The notes beneath the pieces were generated by a model, which searched no databases, had not been told where the DNA came from, and saw nothing but the letters and a program-made list of their open reading frames with translations. Of a stretch of DNA of 13,351 bases, positions 6,572 to 13,351 are shown piece by piece. The stretch spans positions 1 through 13,351 of the forward strand of contig LWDM01000033.1 in the NCBI GenBank assembly GCA_002083525.1, written 5' to 3'. Position 1 is the first letter of the stretch. Every line of letters starts with the position of its first letter. The translations under genes and the position numbers were made by a program. The stretch is from Proteobacteria bacterium SG_bin9. GTDB taxonomy: Bacteria > Pseudomonadota > Alphaproteobacteria > Rhizobiales > Xanthobacteraceae.

Positions 6572-7966
6572 ATGGACGCGCATATCGAACACGCCTGGCT
6601 CAAGGCCGCGATCGATTACGCCGGCCGCTGGATCGAATTCAAGATGCGTCAGGCCGCCCAGCCGGGCTGCGTGTTAGCGATCGCGTATCGCGGGCAACTC
6701 GTGCACGAGCAGGCGTTCGGCGTCGCCGATCTTGCGACCGGCGAGCCGATGACGCTACAGCATCGCTTCCGCGTCGCCTCGCATTCGAAGACGTTTACCG
6801 CGGCCGGCATTCTCAAGCTGGTGGAGCAGGGGCGGCTGTCGCTCGACTCAACGGCAGGCTCGTTCGTCGAGGGGCTGCACCCGGATGTGGCGGCAGCGAC
6901 CGTGCGTCAGTTGCTCTCGCATGGCGCGGGCCTTTCGCGCGACGGCAGCAACTCCGGCTACTTCGCCGACGCGCGGCCGTTCCTCAACAAGGACGAATTG
7001 CTGGCCGAGTTGAAGAAGCCGCTGGCGATCAAGGCCGGGCAGCGCTTCAAGTATTCGAACTTCGGCTACAGTTTGCTTGGCCTCGTCATCGAAGCGGTCA
7101 CCGGTGAAGCGTATGCGGACTGGATGCGGCGGGAAATCATTGCTCCCGCCAGATTGATGGAAACCCATCCGGATATGCCGTCGGGCACGATGCCGTTCGC
7201 GCGCGGACATACCTCGCGGTTGATGTTCGATCCGCGCTTCGTCATTCCCGGCGACAATCCGACCCATGCGATGGCGGCCGCGACAGGCTTCGTCTCGACC
7301 GCCGCCGATCTCGCGCGCTTCATGGCGCAGCTCTCGCCGAACGCCAAGACGAGCATTCTGTCCGTCGCGTCGCGGCGCGAGATGGTCGCGGATGCATGGG
7401 ACGATCCGGATTCAGGGTTGCTGAAGAGCTATGGCCTCGGCGTTTATGCGAGCAAACCGAGCGGCGCCGACAACTTCGGTCATATCGGCGCGTTTCAGGG
7501 CACGATCACCCGTACCGCAACGTTGCCCGATATCGATGTGACGATCTCGATCCTGACCAATGCCATCGACGGCCCGGCGGTGCCGTGGATGGAAGCGCTG
7601 ATCCGCATCGTCCGGCGCTTTCATGATTCCGGCGCGCCGACGGCAGAGGCGGCGGACTGGAACGGCCGCTGGTGGAATATGTGGGGCGCGGTCGATCTCG
7701 TTGCGCTCGGCGACAAGGTGATCAGCTGCAATCCGGCGTTCGATATGCCGTTGATGGAAGCCGGCGAGATCGCGCTGACGGAGAAAGATCGCGGCACGAT
7801 TCTGCGCGCGCCGGGTTTCGATCGTCCGGGTGAATCCGCGCGGCGCGTGCGCGACGCCAATGGTCAGGTGGTGATGGTGCAGCTCGGCGGCGCGGGATTT
7901 GTTTCGGAGAGCGCAGCACGCGCGGATGTCGAGCAGCGCTACGGCACGCGTGTTGCTGCGGAGTAG
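6572..7966 (+). CDS. Serine hydrolase of the class C beta-lactamase / penicillin-binding-protein fold
   Basis: A 464-residue protein with the three active-site elements of the beta-lactamase family: SxxK as S70-H-S-K73, YxN as Y161-S-N163, and HxG as H304-I-G306 in place of KTG. HxG is the form seen in many esterases, amidases and D-aminopeptidase-like members rather than in true AmpC enzymes. The catalytic domain covers about 15-350; a C-terminal extra domain (about 360-455, with WNGRWWNMWG) resembles the lipocalin-like tails found in this group. No signal peptide or membrane segment is visible, so it should be cytoplasmic, which argues against a role in beta-lactam resistance. A strong AGGGGGAG lies 3 bases before the ATG at 6572. 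It diverges from rlmH across only 64 bases. An alpha/beta hydrolase follows after 65 bases. The natural substrate (peptide, ester or amide) is not known. Confidence 0.85.
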   Translation: MDAHIEHAWLKAAIDYAGRWIEFKMRQAAQPGCVLAIAYRGQLVHEQAFGVADLATGEPMTLQHRFRVASHSKTFTAAGILKLVEQGRLSLDSTAGSFVEGLHPDVAAATVRQLLSHGAGLSRDGSNSGYFADARPFLNKDELLAELKKPLAIKAGQRFKYSNFGYSLLGLVIEAVTGEAYADWMRREIIAPARLMETHPDMPSGTMPFARGHTSRLMFDPRFVIPGDNPTHAMAAATGFVSTAADLARFMAQLSPNAKTSILSVASRREMVADAWDDPDSGLLKSYGLGVYASKPSGADNFGHIGAFQGTITRTATLPDIDVTISILTNAIDGPAVPWMEALIRIVRRFHDSGAPTAEAADWNGRWWNMWGAVDLVALGDKVISCNPAFDMPLMEAGEIALTEKDRGTILRAPGFDRPGESARRVRDANGQVVMVQLGGAGFVSESAARADVEQRYGTRVAAE

Positions 7967-8031
7967 CTCCCTCCTGACACTTCCTGACTGTCCTCGCCGC
8001 TATCAAGCCGCTCCTGCTTGGGGGGTGGTGC

Positions 8032-8913
8032 ATGAATGCGAGCGAGTTCGAACGCAGCCGGCGGTACGTACGTACGGAGTTCGGCGAAGTCGCCTATGTC
8101 GAGCGCGGCAGTGGCGACGTGGCGCTGTTCATGCATGGCTATCCGCTGAACGGCTATCAGTGGCGCGACATCATTGATCGCCTCGCGGATACGCGGCGCT
8201 GCATCGCGCTGGATATGATGGGCGCGGGCCATACCAAGGTGCCACTCACTCAGGATTTGTCATATCCCGCGCAGGCGCGCATGGTTGCGTCGTTCCTCGA
8301 TGCGCTCGGCATTGAGACAATCGACCTCGTCGGCAACGACAGCGGCAGTGCCGTTGCCCAAATTTTCGCAGCCCGCACTCCGGATCGCGTTCGTTCGCTG
8401 ACGCTGACCAACAGTGTCGTGCATGACAACTGGCCGCCGCCGGCCAGTGTCTGGCTGGTGGAATCCGCGCGTGCGGGCACCTACAAGACGCGGCTGAAGA
8501 CGCTGCTTGGCGATCTCGATCAGTTTCGTGTGGGGCTCGGCCATGTGTTCGAGCATCCCGAACGGCTGACGGACGAGACGTTGCGAGCCTATTATGCGCC
8601 GCTGGTCGCGACGGATGTCGATGGTCTCAATCTGGAGCGCTTCATCTCGTCGATCGATGCGAGTCACACCCGCGACATTGAGGAGCTGCTGCAAAAGCTC
8701 CACGTTCCGACACTGATCATGTGGGGAACGGGTGATGCGTTGTTCGAGCTGAAATGGGCGTACTGGCTGAAAGCCAATATTCCGGGTGTGCGGAGAGTCA
8801 TCGAATTGCCGGGAGCCAAGGTCTGGTTCCCGGAGGAGTATCCGGCTCTCGTCAGCGACACGCTACGTGCGCACTGGGCAGAAGCATGCTCGCTCGCGCA
8901 ATCTGCGCGTTGA
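8032..8913 (+). CDS. Alpha/beta hydrolase, dehalogenase-like
   Basis: A 293-residue alpha/beta hydrolase fold protein. HGYP (35-38) supplies the oxyanion region. The nucleophile elbow G-N-D-S-G (101-105) puts aspartate D103 where serine usually stands, as in haloalkane and haloacetate dehalogenases and some epoxide hydrolases. WGTGDALF (231-238) contributes the likely acid D235. The catalytic histidine usually sits near the end in a GHF segment; here the aligned stretch is PGAKVWFPEEYP (260-271) with no histidine. Either another residue serves or the enzyme has a different chemistry. No signal peptide is seen, so it is probably cytoplasmic. A G-rich GGGGGTGG precedes the ATG at 8032. It probably shares a transcript with the serine hydrolase 65 bases upstream and ends 25 bases from the convergent rsfS, with no clear terminator between. 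Substrate unknown. Confidence 0.82.
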   Translation: MNASEFERSRRYVRTEFGEVAYVERGSGDVALFMHGYPLNGYQWRDIIDRLADTRRCIALDMMGAGHTKVPLTQDLSYPAQARMVASFLDALGIETIDLVGNDSGSAVAQIFAARTPDRVRSLTLTNSVVHDNWPPPASVWLVESARAGTYKTRLKTLLGDLDQFRVGLGHVFEHPERLTDETLRAYYAPLVATDVDGLNLERFISSIDASHTRDIEELLQKLHVPTLIMWGTGDALFELKWAYWLKANIPGVRRVIELPGAKVWFPEEYPALVSDTLRAHWAEACSLAQSAR

Positions 8914-8938
8914 ACGCTTCAGGTCAACCGCGCGGTCT

Positions 8939-9337
8939 TTAGTTCGACCGTGCTGTTTCCTTCGCCGTCGACGTCCACATCTTCTCGAGATTGTAGAACT
9001 CGCGGACTTCGGGGCGGAAGACGTGGACGATCACATCGCCACAATCCATCAGCACCCAGTCAGCGTTCTGCAATCCTTCGACGTGGATGTTCTTGATCCC
9101 GTTCTCACCGAGACCTTTGCTGACGTTCTCGGCGATTGCGGCCACGTGCCGGTTCACCCGGCCAGTGGTGACGACCATGTAGTCTGCAATCGACGATTTG
9201 CCGCGAAGATCGATGGTGATGGTGTCTTCCGCCTTCATGTCATCAAGGCGGGAGAGGATCAGGTTCAAGGTTTCCTCGGCGTCAGGGTGCGCCTTGAGAA
9301 CCTTCATGGGCGAAGACGACTCAATCGCCCGGGACAA
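8939..9337 (-). CDS. rsfS: Ribosomal silencing factor RsfS
   Basis: RsfS (Iojap family) binds ribosomal protein uL14 and blocks joining of the subunits, lowering translation in starvation. Counting from the ATG at 9307, the domain spans about residues 8-112, with DDMKAEDTITIDLRGKSSIADYMVV in the N-terminal half (22-46) and DWVLMDCGDVIVHVF (83-97), RPEVREFYNLEKMW (98-111) at the end. These are all family hallmarks. The start is uncertain: TTG at 9337 (132 aa, used here), ATG at 9307 (122 aa), or a CTG at 9352 that alone has a good ribosome binding site (AAAGGA, 7 bases away). A convincing promoter lies just upstream. The product ends convergent to the alpha/beta hydrolase. nadD precedes it, the usual neighbour. 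Confidence 0.93.
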   Translation of the reverse strand: MSRAIESSSPMKVLKAHPDAEETLNLILSRLDDMKAEDTITIDLRGKSSIADYMVVTTGRVNRHVAAIAENVSKGLGENGIKNIHVEGLQNADWVLMDCGDVIVHVFRPEVREFYNLEKMWTSTAKETARSN

Positions 9338-9402
9338 TACAGATGCGGTCAGGGACCATTCCTTTCACTGTATCGCGGACACCGAATCCGGTGCCCGGCA
9401 CC

Positions 9403-9432
9403 ATACTACCCATGTGGGGTTAACGCTTTCAA
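9403..9432 (-). promoter_or_regulatory. Putative housekeeping promoter of rsfS
   Basis: On the minus strand TTGAAA (9432-9427) and TAGTAT (9408-9403) are separated by 18 bases, close to the housekeeping sigma consensus. They stand in the 148-base gap between nadD and rsfS. Transcription would start near 9396, giving a leader of about 60 to 90 bases depending on the true start codon. No hairpin terminator for nadD is visible, so rsfS may be read both from here and through nadD. Confidence 0.55.
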
Positions 9433-9485
9433 TCGTCCAGTAATGGGCGGCCGAAAAACGCTTCCTCACTGTTGCAAAGATACGC

Positions 9486-10088
9486 TCATGTGCGCTTCCA
9501 GGTTCCGTCGGGGTTGCGCAGACCCGTCGACGACAGACTTGATTTCATGCCGGTGAGAAAAACCCAGGCAGGCGCTGCGCGATCCGCGAGCAGTCCAGCC
9601 TGAGATTCGGAGATGCGGCGGCTTTGCAGCGCCAGCGCGGCGGGTGAGGCGAGGGCGGAGAAGCTTTGCGGCGGGCGATCGATCACGGCGATCGGCACCT
9701 TGTCCGCGATTCCTTGCCAGTCTTCCCAACGGTGGAACTGAGCCAGGTTGTCCGCTCCCATGATCCAGACGAAGCGCAGATTGGCGCAGCGCCGTTTCAG
9801 ATAGGCAATCGTGTCGTGAGTGTAGCGCGTACCAATGACAGCTTCGAGACAGCTCACATCGATGCGCGGGTCGCGCGCGACCGCGCGGGCCGCATCCATG
9901 CGCGCGTTCAGCGCGGTGAGGCCGCGGGTATCTTTCAGCGGATTGCCGGGTGAGACCAGCCACCAGATGCGGTCGAGCCGCAGCCGCTTCATCGCGAACA
10001 GACTGATGGCGCGGTGGGCGGCGTGCGGCGGATTGAACGAGCCGCCGAGCAGGCCGATACGCATGCCGGGCGCATGGGTTGGAATCAC
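9486..10088 (-). CDS. nadD: Nicotinate-nucleotide adenylyltransferase
   Basis: Transfers AMP from ATP to nicotinate mononucleotide, giving deamido-NAD in NAD synthesis. The 200-residue form has the nucleotidyltransferase signature GGSFNPPHAAH (15-25), the WLVSPGNPLK substrate loop, FVWIMGADNLAQFHRWEDW in the centre, and the C-terminal SSTGLR (186-191) corresponding to the ISST-x-IR motif. The start is doubtful. GTG at 10088 is used because THAPGMRIGLLGG looks conserved in relatives; ATG at 10064 begins directly at MRIGLLGG. The frame is open to a GTG at 10172, but that lies inside a palindromic repeat and is rejected. No clear Shine-Dalgarno supports either. proA lies upstream across the repeat, rsfS downstream. 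Confidence 0.93.
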   Translation of the reverse strand: MIPTHAPGMRIGLLGGSFNPPHAAHRAISLFAMKRLRLDRIWWLVSPGNPLKDTRGLTALNARMDAARAVARDPRIDVSCLEAVIGTRYTHDTIAYLKRRCANLRFVWIMGADNLAQFHRWEDWQGIADKVPIAVIDRPPQSFSALASPAALALQSRRISESQAGLLADRAAPAWVFLTGMKSSLSSTGLRNPDGTWKRT

Positions 10089-10139
10089 CGAGCGGAGATC
10101 CAAGTCAGATACTCGCCACGCGGATAAGGGTCTTCTTTT

Positions 10140-10190
10140 TGAGCATGATCTGATCCGAAAACCGGCCTCCACTTTTCGGGATCATGCTCA
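10140..10190. repeat. Palindromic intergenic element between proA and nadD
   Basis: A 51-base interrupted palindrome. Outer arms TGAGCATGATC (10140-10150) and GATCATGCTCA (10180-10190) are perfect, 11 bases each. Inside, after a 4-base bulge, CCGAAAA (10155-10161) pairs with TTTTCGG (10173-10179) around an 11-base loop. The form GAGCATGATC...CCGAAAA...TTTTCGG GATCATGCTC matches, from memory, a very common extragenic palindrome of Bradyrhizobium-type genomes. It has no T tract on the minus strand and so is not an ordinary terminator; it may stabilise the proA 3' end or affect nadD expression. Its edge supplies the proA stop codon. Confidence 0.8.
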
Positions 10191-11480
10191 GGGTCTCGTC
10201 TGCCCGCTGCCGTGAATACGGTACTTGAAGCTGGTCATCTGCTCGACACCGACCGGGCCGCGGGCGTGGAATTTTCCGGTGGCGATGCCGATCTCGGCGC
10301 CGAAGCCGAACTCGCCGCCGTCGGCGAACTGCGTCGAGGCGTTATGCAGCACGATGGCCGAGTCCACTTCGCGCAGGAAGCGCTCGGCGGCTGTCTTATC
10401 CTCGGTGACGATGGTGTCGGTGTGATTCGAGCCGTGGCTCTCGATGTGATGGATCGCGCCGTCGACGCCGTCGACGACCTTGGCGGCAATAATCGCGTCG
10501 AGATACTCGGTGTCCCAGTCTTCCGGTGTCGCGGGCTTCACGCGCGCATCCGCAGCCTGCACCGCTTCGTCGCCGCGAATTTCGCAGCCGGCGGCAATCA
10601 GCATTTCCACCAGCGGCTTGAGGTGCGTACCCGCAACCTTGCGGTCGACCAGCAGTGTTTCGGCTGCGCCGCAGACGCCGGTGCGGCGCATCTTGGCGTT
10701 GAGTACGATCGACTTCGCCATGTCGAGCTCGGCAGCGGAATCGATGTAGACGTGATTGAGGCCTTCAAGATGCGCGAAAACCGGCACGCGTGCCTCGTTC
10801 TGCACCCGTGCGACGAGGCTCTTGCCGCCGCGCGGCACGATCACATCGATGTTGCCATCGAGACCGGCGAGCATCATGCCCACGGCGGTGCGATCGCGCG
10901 TCGGCACCAGGATGATCGCGTCTTCGGGTAAGTTAGCGGCGCGCAAACCCTGCACCAGCGCGTCGTGAATCGCGCGGCAGGAGCGGAAGCTGTCCGAGCC
11001 GCCGCGCAGGATCACTGCGTTGCCGGCCTTCAGGCACAGCGCGCCGGCATCGGCCGCGACATTGGGGCGGCTCTCGAAGATGACGCCGACGACCCCGAGC
11101 GGCACGCGCACGCGTTCGATGGTCATGCCGTTCGGGCGTTGCCAGGATTCGGTGACCGCGCCGACCGGATCGCTGACGTCGCGAATGACGTCGAGGCTGT
11201 CGGCCATGCCATTGATGCGGCTCTCGTTGAGGATCAGGCGGTCGAGGAATGCAGACGAAATGCCGTTGGTCTTGGCTTCAGCCACATCCTCGGCGTTGGC
11301 CGCGATAATCGCTGCAGCGGACGCGCGGATCGCATCCGCCATGGCCGCCAGCGCCTTGTCCTTTTGCTCCGTCGGCGCCAGCGCCAGCACCCGTGCAGCC
11401 GCGCGCGCCCGGCGGCCAAGGCCGGTCATCAGGGCGGGCAGGTCGGTCGAACCGTCGATCGCTTTCAAGGATGCGGACAT
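10188..11480 (-). CDS. proA: Glutamate-5-semialdehyde dehydrogenase (gamma-glutamyl phosphate reductase)
   Basis: Second step of proline synthesis: NADPH-dependent reduction of gamma-glutamyl phosphate, made by ProB, to glutamate-5-semialdehyde. It has 430 residues, the normal length. It is an aldehyde dehydrogenase-fold enzyme with PLGVVGVIFESRPNV (127-141) and LKAGNAVILRGGSDS (150-164) for cofactor binding, PRGGKSLV (216-223), the catalytic cysteine C270 in RRTGVCGAAETLLV, and a family-typical end (GRG-like HARGPVGVEQMTSFKYRIHGSGQTRP, positions 405-430). The ATG at 11480 (MSASLKAIDG) is preferred over one at 11522, which would add a Pro/Thr-rich stretch. The TGA stop is formed by the first bases of the palindromic element. 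proB lies 173 bases upstream, a gap in which I see only a short imperfect hairpin. Confidence 0.96.
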   Translation of the reverse strand: MSASLKAIDGSTDLPALMTGLGRRARAAARVLALAPTEQKDKALAAMADAIRASAAAIIAANAEDVAEAKTNGISSAFLDRLILNESRINGMADSLDVIRDVSDPVGAVTESWQRPNGMTIERVRVPLGVVGVIFESRPNVAADAGALCLKAGNAVILRGGSDSFRSCRAIHDALVQGLRAANLPEDAIILVPTRDRTAVGMMLAGLDGNIDVIVPRGGKSLVARVQNEARVPVFAHLEGLNHVYIDSAAELDMAKSIVLNAKMRRTGVCGAAETLLVDRKVAGTHLKPLVEMLIAAGCEIRGDEAVQAADARVKPATPEDWDTEYLDAIIAAKVVDGVDGAIHHIESHGSNHTDTIVTEDKTAAERFLREVDSAIVLHNASTQFADGGEFGFGAEIGIATGKFHARGPVGVEQMTSFKYRIHGSGQTRP

Positions 11481-11653
11481 GGTGGTCGTACTCGGTAACG
11501 GGGTCGGAGGCCGGTGTAACATATGGTGGTTCCGGCGGCGATATGCCCTTCAGCCAAGCGGTTAGCAGGCGGCATGGGCCAGTGGCCTATATGGGCGCTT
11601 TTGGGCCGATGCGGGCGCATGGCAGCTCGGCCATTGGCCGCCGATCCGGAAGG

Positions 11654-12790
11654 TTACTTCCCCGCCGGCACGTGTCCGACCACCAGGTCGTCGCGGTGGA
11701 TCATCTCGGCCCGTCCCGTGATACCGAGGATCTGGGCGGCGTCCGACGACGAGCGGCCCTTGATCTTCTCCGCATCGTCCGCGTCGTAGGCGACGAGGCC
11801 GCGGCCGATCTCGGCCATGTCCGGGCCGCGCACGATGACGGCGTCGCCGCGTGCGAACTGTCCGTCGACCTTGATCACGCCCGCCGGGAGCAGGCTGCGG
11901 CCGGAGCGCAACGCGGCGACTGCGCCGGCATCGATCGTGAGCGTGCCCTTCGGCTCGAGCGAACCGGCGATCCAGCGCTTGCGCGAGGTGACGGGATTGG
12001 CCGGCGTCAGAAACCAGGTGCAACGCGCGCCTTCCGCCACCGCGCGCAGTGGATGCTCGATCTTGCCGGACGCGATCAGCATGTGCGTGCCGCCCTGCGT
12101 CGCGATCTTCGCGGCTTCGACCTTGGTGCGCATGCCGCCGCGCGAGAACTCGGACGCCGCGTCACCGGCGACGGCCTCGATGCCTGAGGTGATCGAGTCG
12201 ACCACGGGAATCAGCTTCGCATTCGGATCGAGATGCGGCGGCGCCGTGTAGAGGCCGTCGATGTCGGAGAGCAGCACGAGCAGATCGGCGCTCGCCATGG
12301 TGGCGACGCGCGCGGCGAGCCGATCGTTGTCGCCGTAGCGGATTTCGTTGGTGGCGACCGTGTCGTTCTCATTGATGACGGGCACCGCACGCCATTCGAG
12401 CAGCTTGCCGATGGTCGAGCGCGCATTGAGATAGCGGCGGCGCTCCTCGGTGTCCTGCAGGGTGACGAGAATCTGGCCCGTGCCGATGCCGTGGCGGCCG
12501 AGCACCTCCGACCAGATGCGCGCGAGCGCGATCTGGCCGACGGCGGCGGCGGCCTGGCTCTCTTCGAGCTTCAGCATGCCGCGCGGCAGCTTCAGACGCG
12601 CGCGGCCGAGCGCGATCGATCCGGACGAGACGATCAGCACGTCGCGGCCTTCGCCATGCAGCTTCGCGACGTCCTCGGCGAGCGCGGTCAGCCATGCTTC
12701 GCGCAGTTCGCCCGCCTCCTGATCGACGAGGAGGGCCGAGCCGACTTTCACGACGATGCGGCGGAAGTTGTTCAGAGACGGCGTGGACAT
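11654..12790 (-). CDS. proB: Glutamate 5-kinase
   Basis: First step of proline synthesis: ATP-dependent phosphorylation of glutamate, normally inhibited by proline. It has 378 residues. The amino acid kinase domain (about 9-255) shows VVKVGSALLV (13-22), VSSGSIALG (54-62), the glutamate-binding NENDTVATNEIRYGDNDRLAA (140-160) and LLSDIDGLYT (173-182). A C-terminal PUA domain (about 280-370) is present, as in the long bacterial form. The ATG at 12790 starts MSTPSLNNFRR; the frame is open to 12868 but that extension would run into the end of obgE (12850). The gene follows obgE after 59 bases. It and proA supply the two successive enzymes, which act as a complex in enterobacteria. Confidence 0.96.
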   Translation of the reverse strand: MSTPSLNNFRRIVVKVGSALLVDQEAGELREAWLTALAEDVAKLHGEGRDVLIVSSGSIALGRARLKLPRGMLKLEESQAAAAVGQIALARIWSEVLGRHGIGTGQILVTLQDTEERRRYLNARSTIGKLLEWRAVPVINENDTVATNEIRYGDNDRLAARVATMASADLLVLLSDIDGLYTAPPHLDPNAKLIPVVDSITSGIEAVAGDAASEFSRGGMRTKVEAAKIATQGGTHMLIASGKIEHPLRAVAEGARCTWFLTPANPVTSRKRWIAGSLEPKGTLTIDAGAVAALRSGRSLLPAGVIKVDGQFARGDAVIVRGPDMAEIGRGLVAYDADDAEKIKGRSSSDAAQILGITGRAEMIHRDDLVVGHVPAGK

Positions 12791-12849
12791 TGTGATGCTT
12801 GGGTAACGGAGTTCGTAAAACGGAGCGGAAAGCGACGAGTGAAGCGGCG

Positions 12850-13351
12850 TCAGGCCGGTGTGCTCCACGGCTCGGCGTTCGCGGCGTTCTTCGCCTGCGC
12901 CGACACCGGCGCATCGCCGATGATATCGAGCAGCGCGCGCAACGCATCGTCGACGCCGTCGCCGGTGGCGCCGGAGATCTTGAGCGGCGTTTTCTTCGCC
13001 GCACGCTTCAGCCGCGCCATCTGCTCTTTCAGAACATCGGGCTCGACCGCGTCGATCTTGTTCAGCGCGACGATCTCGGGCTTTTCGGCCAGCATCGGAT
13101 CGTAGGCGGCGAGTTCGGTGCGCACGGTCTTGTACGCCTTGCCCGCGTGCTCGCAGGTGGCATCGATCAGATGCAGCAGCACGCGGCAGCGCTCGACGTG
13201 GCCGAGGAAGCGGTCGCCGAGGCCGACGCCTTCATGCGCGCCCTCGATCAGTCCGGGAATATCGGCGAGCACGAACTCGCGGCCGCCGCTGCGCACGACG
13301 CCGAGCTGCGGATGCAGGGTCGTGAACGGATAGTCGGCGATCTTCGGCTTC
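12850..13351 (-). CDS. obgE: GTPase Obg/CgtA (C-terminal part, 5' end outside window)
   Basis: Essential GTPase that helps 50S subunit assembly and links it to growth and stress signals. The 166 visible residues start at KPKIADYPFTTL, in the switch I (G2) region with its conserved YPFTT. Next come LADIPGLIEGAHEGVGLG (G3, DxxG), the G4 motif NKID and the G5 segment SGATGDG. The N-terminal Obg glycine-rich fold and the P-loop lie beyond 13351. The product ends in TGA at 12852-12850 with a short low-complexity tail (AQAKNAANAEPWSTPA) instead of a long acidic one. proB follows after 59 bases, the order usual in Rhizobiales. Confidence 0.96.
   Translation of the reverse strand, partial: KPKIADYPFTTLHPQLGVVRSGGREFVLADIPGLIEGAHEGVGLGDRFLGHVERCRVLLHLIDATCEHAGKAYKTVRTELAAYDPMLAEKPEIVALNKIDAVEPDVLKEQMARLKRAAKKTPLKISGATGDGVDDALRALLDIIGDAPVSAQAKNAANAEPWSTPA

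Noticed and set aside
6508..6603. N-terminal extension of rlmH by 32 residues
   Set aside because: RlmH proteins start at the M(R/K)-L-L-I-T-V-G segment; the extension would overlap the start of the divergent serine hydrolase and shows no conservation that I recognise.
8928..8940. ACCGCGCGGT followed by CTTT between the alpha/beta hydrolase and rsfS, as a terminator
   Set aside because: The palindrome leaves at most a three-base stem once a loop is allowed, and the T run is only three.
9390..9402. Inverted repeat GGTGCC-C-GGCACC upstream of rsfS
   Set aside because: The loop is one base and no T tract follows, so it is not a terminator; it may lie in the leader but nothing else supports a function.
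10089..10172. Upstream GTG start for nadD
   Set aside because: The start would be inside the palindromic repeat and would add a stretch of residues unlike any NadD N-terminus.
11628..11640. Inverted repeat CGGCCA-T-TGGCCG between proB and proA
   Set aside because: Six-base arms with a one-base loop and no T tract; common by chance in this GC content.
12233..13105. Plus-strand open frame of 290 codons
   Set aside because: It spans the proB-obgE junction on the opposite strand and shows no motif; both real genes are well supported.

Overview
The window looks like a chromosomal, housekeeping stretch of a GC-rich alphaproteobacterium. The protein sequences and gene order (end of the F1Fo ATP synthase operon, then rppH / envC-ctpA / rlmH / rsfS-nadD-proA-proB-obgE) best fit the Nitrobacteraceae (Bradyrhizobium, Rhodopseudomonas, Afipia, Nitrobacter). 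A palindromic intergenic element at 10140-10190 resembles a repeat I remember as abundant in those genomes. The assignment is from memory and was not searched.

Layout. (1) 1-871, plus strand: the 3' end of atpD and complete atpC, closed by a perfect palindromic terminator. (2) 894-3175, minus strand: two tandem RppH-type Nudix hydrolases and, upstream of them, a membrane-anchored divergent polysaccharide deacetylase (YibQ family). (3) 3258-6507, minus strand: rlmH, an EnvC-like murein hydrolase activator and a CtpA-type carboxy-terminal processing protease, read rlmH-envC-ctpA, ending in a strong terminator at 3258-3287. (4) 6572-8913, plus strand: two hydrolases, a cytoplasmic class C beta-lactamase-fold serine hydrolase and a dehalogenase-like alpha/beta hydrolase. 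They sit against the direction of their neighbours, between rlmH and rsfS. (5) 8939-13351, minus strand: obgE (5' end outside the window), proB, proA, nadD and rsfS.

How the genes work together. obgE, rsfS and rlmH all act on the large ribosomal subunit (GTPase assembly factor, silencing factor, 23S rRNA pseudouridine methyltransferase). proB and proA make glutamate-5-semialdehyde for proline, and nadD makes deamido-NAD. envC, ctpA and the YibQ-like gene form an envelope/peptidoglycan remodelling group. The two RppH homologues would start 5'-end-dependent mRNA decay.

Most of the window is conserved core genome and I see no clear new multi-gene system. The parts that most deserve a second look are the inverted hydrolase pair (the second enzyme has an Asp nucleophile but no His at the usual catalytic place), the palindromic element whose edge coincides with the proA stop codon, the tandem rppH duplication, and the rsfS start region (a good promoter, and a Shine-Dalgarno that points at a CTG rather than the available TTG or ATG). 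No gap between genes exceeds about 180 bases. I saw no tRNA, rRNA, insertion sequence, CRISPR array or phage gene.
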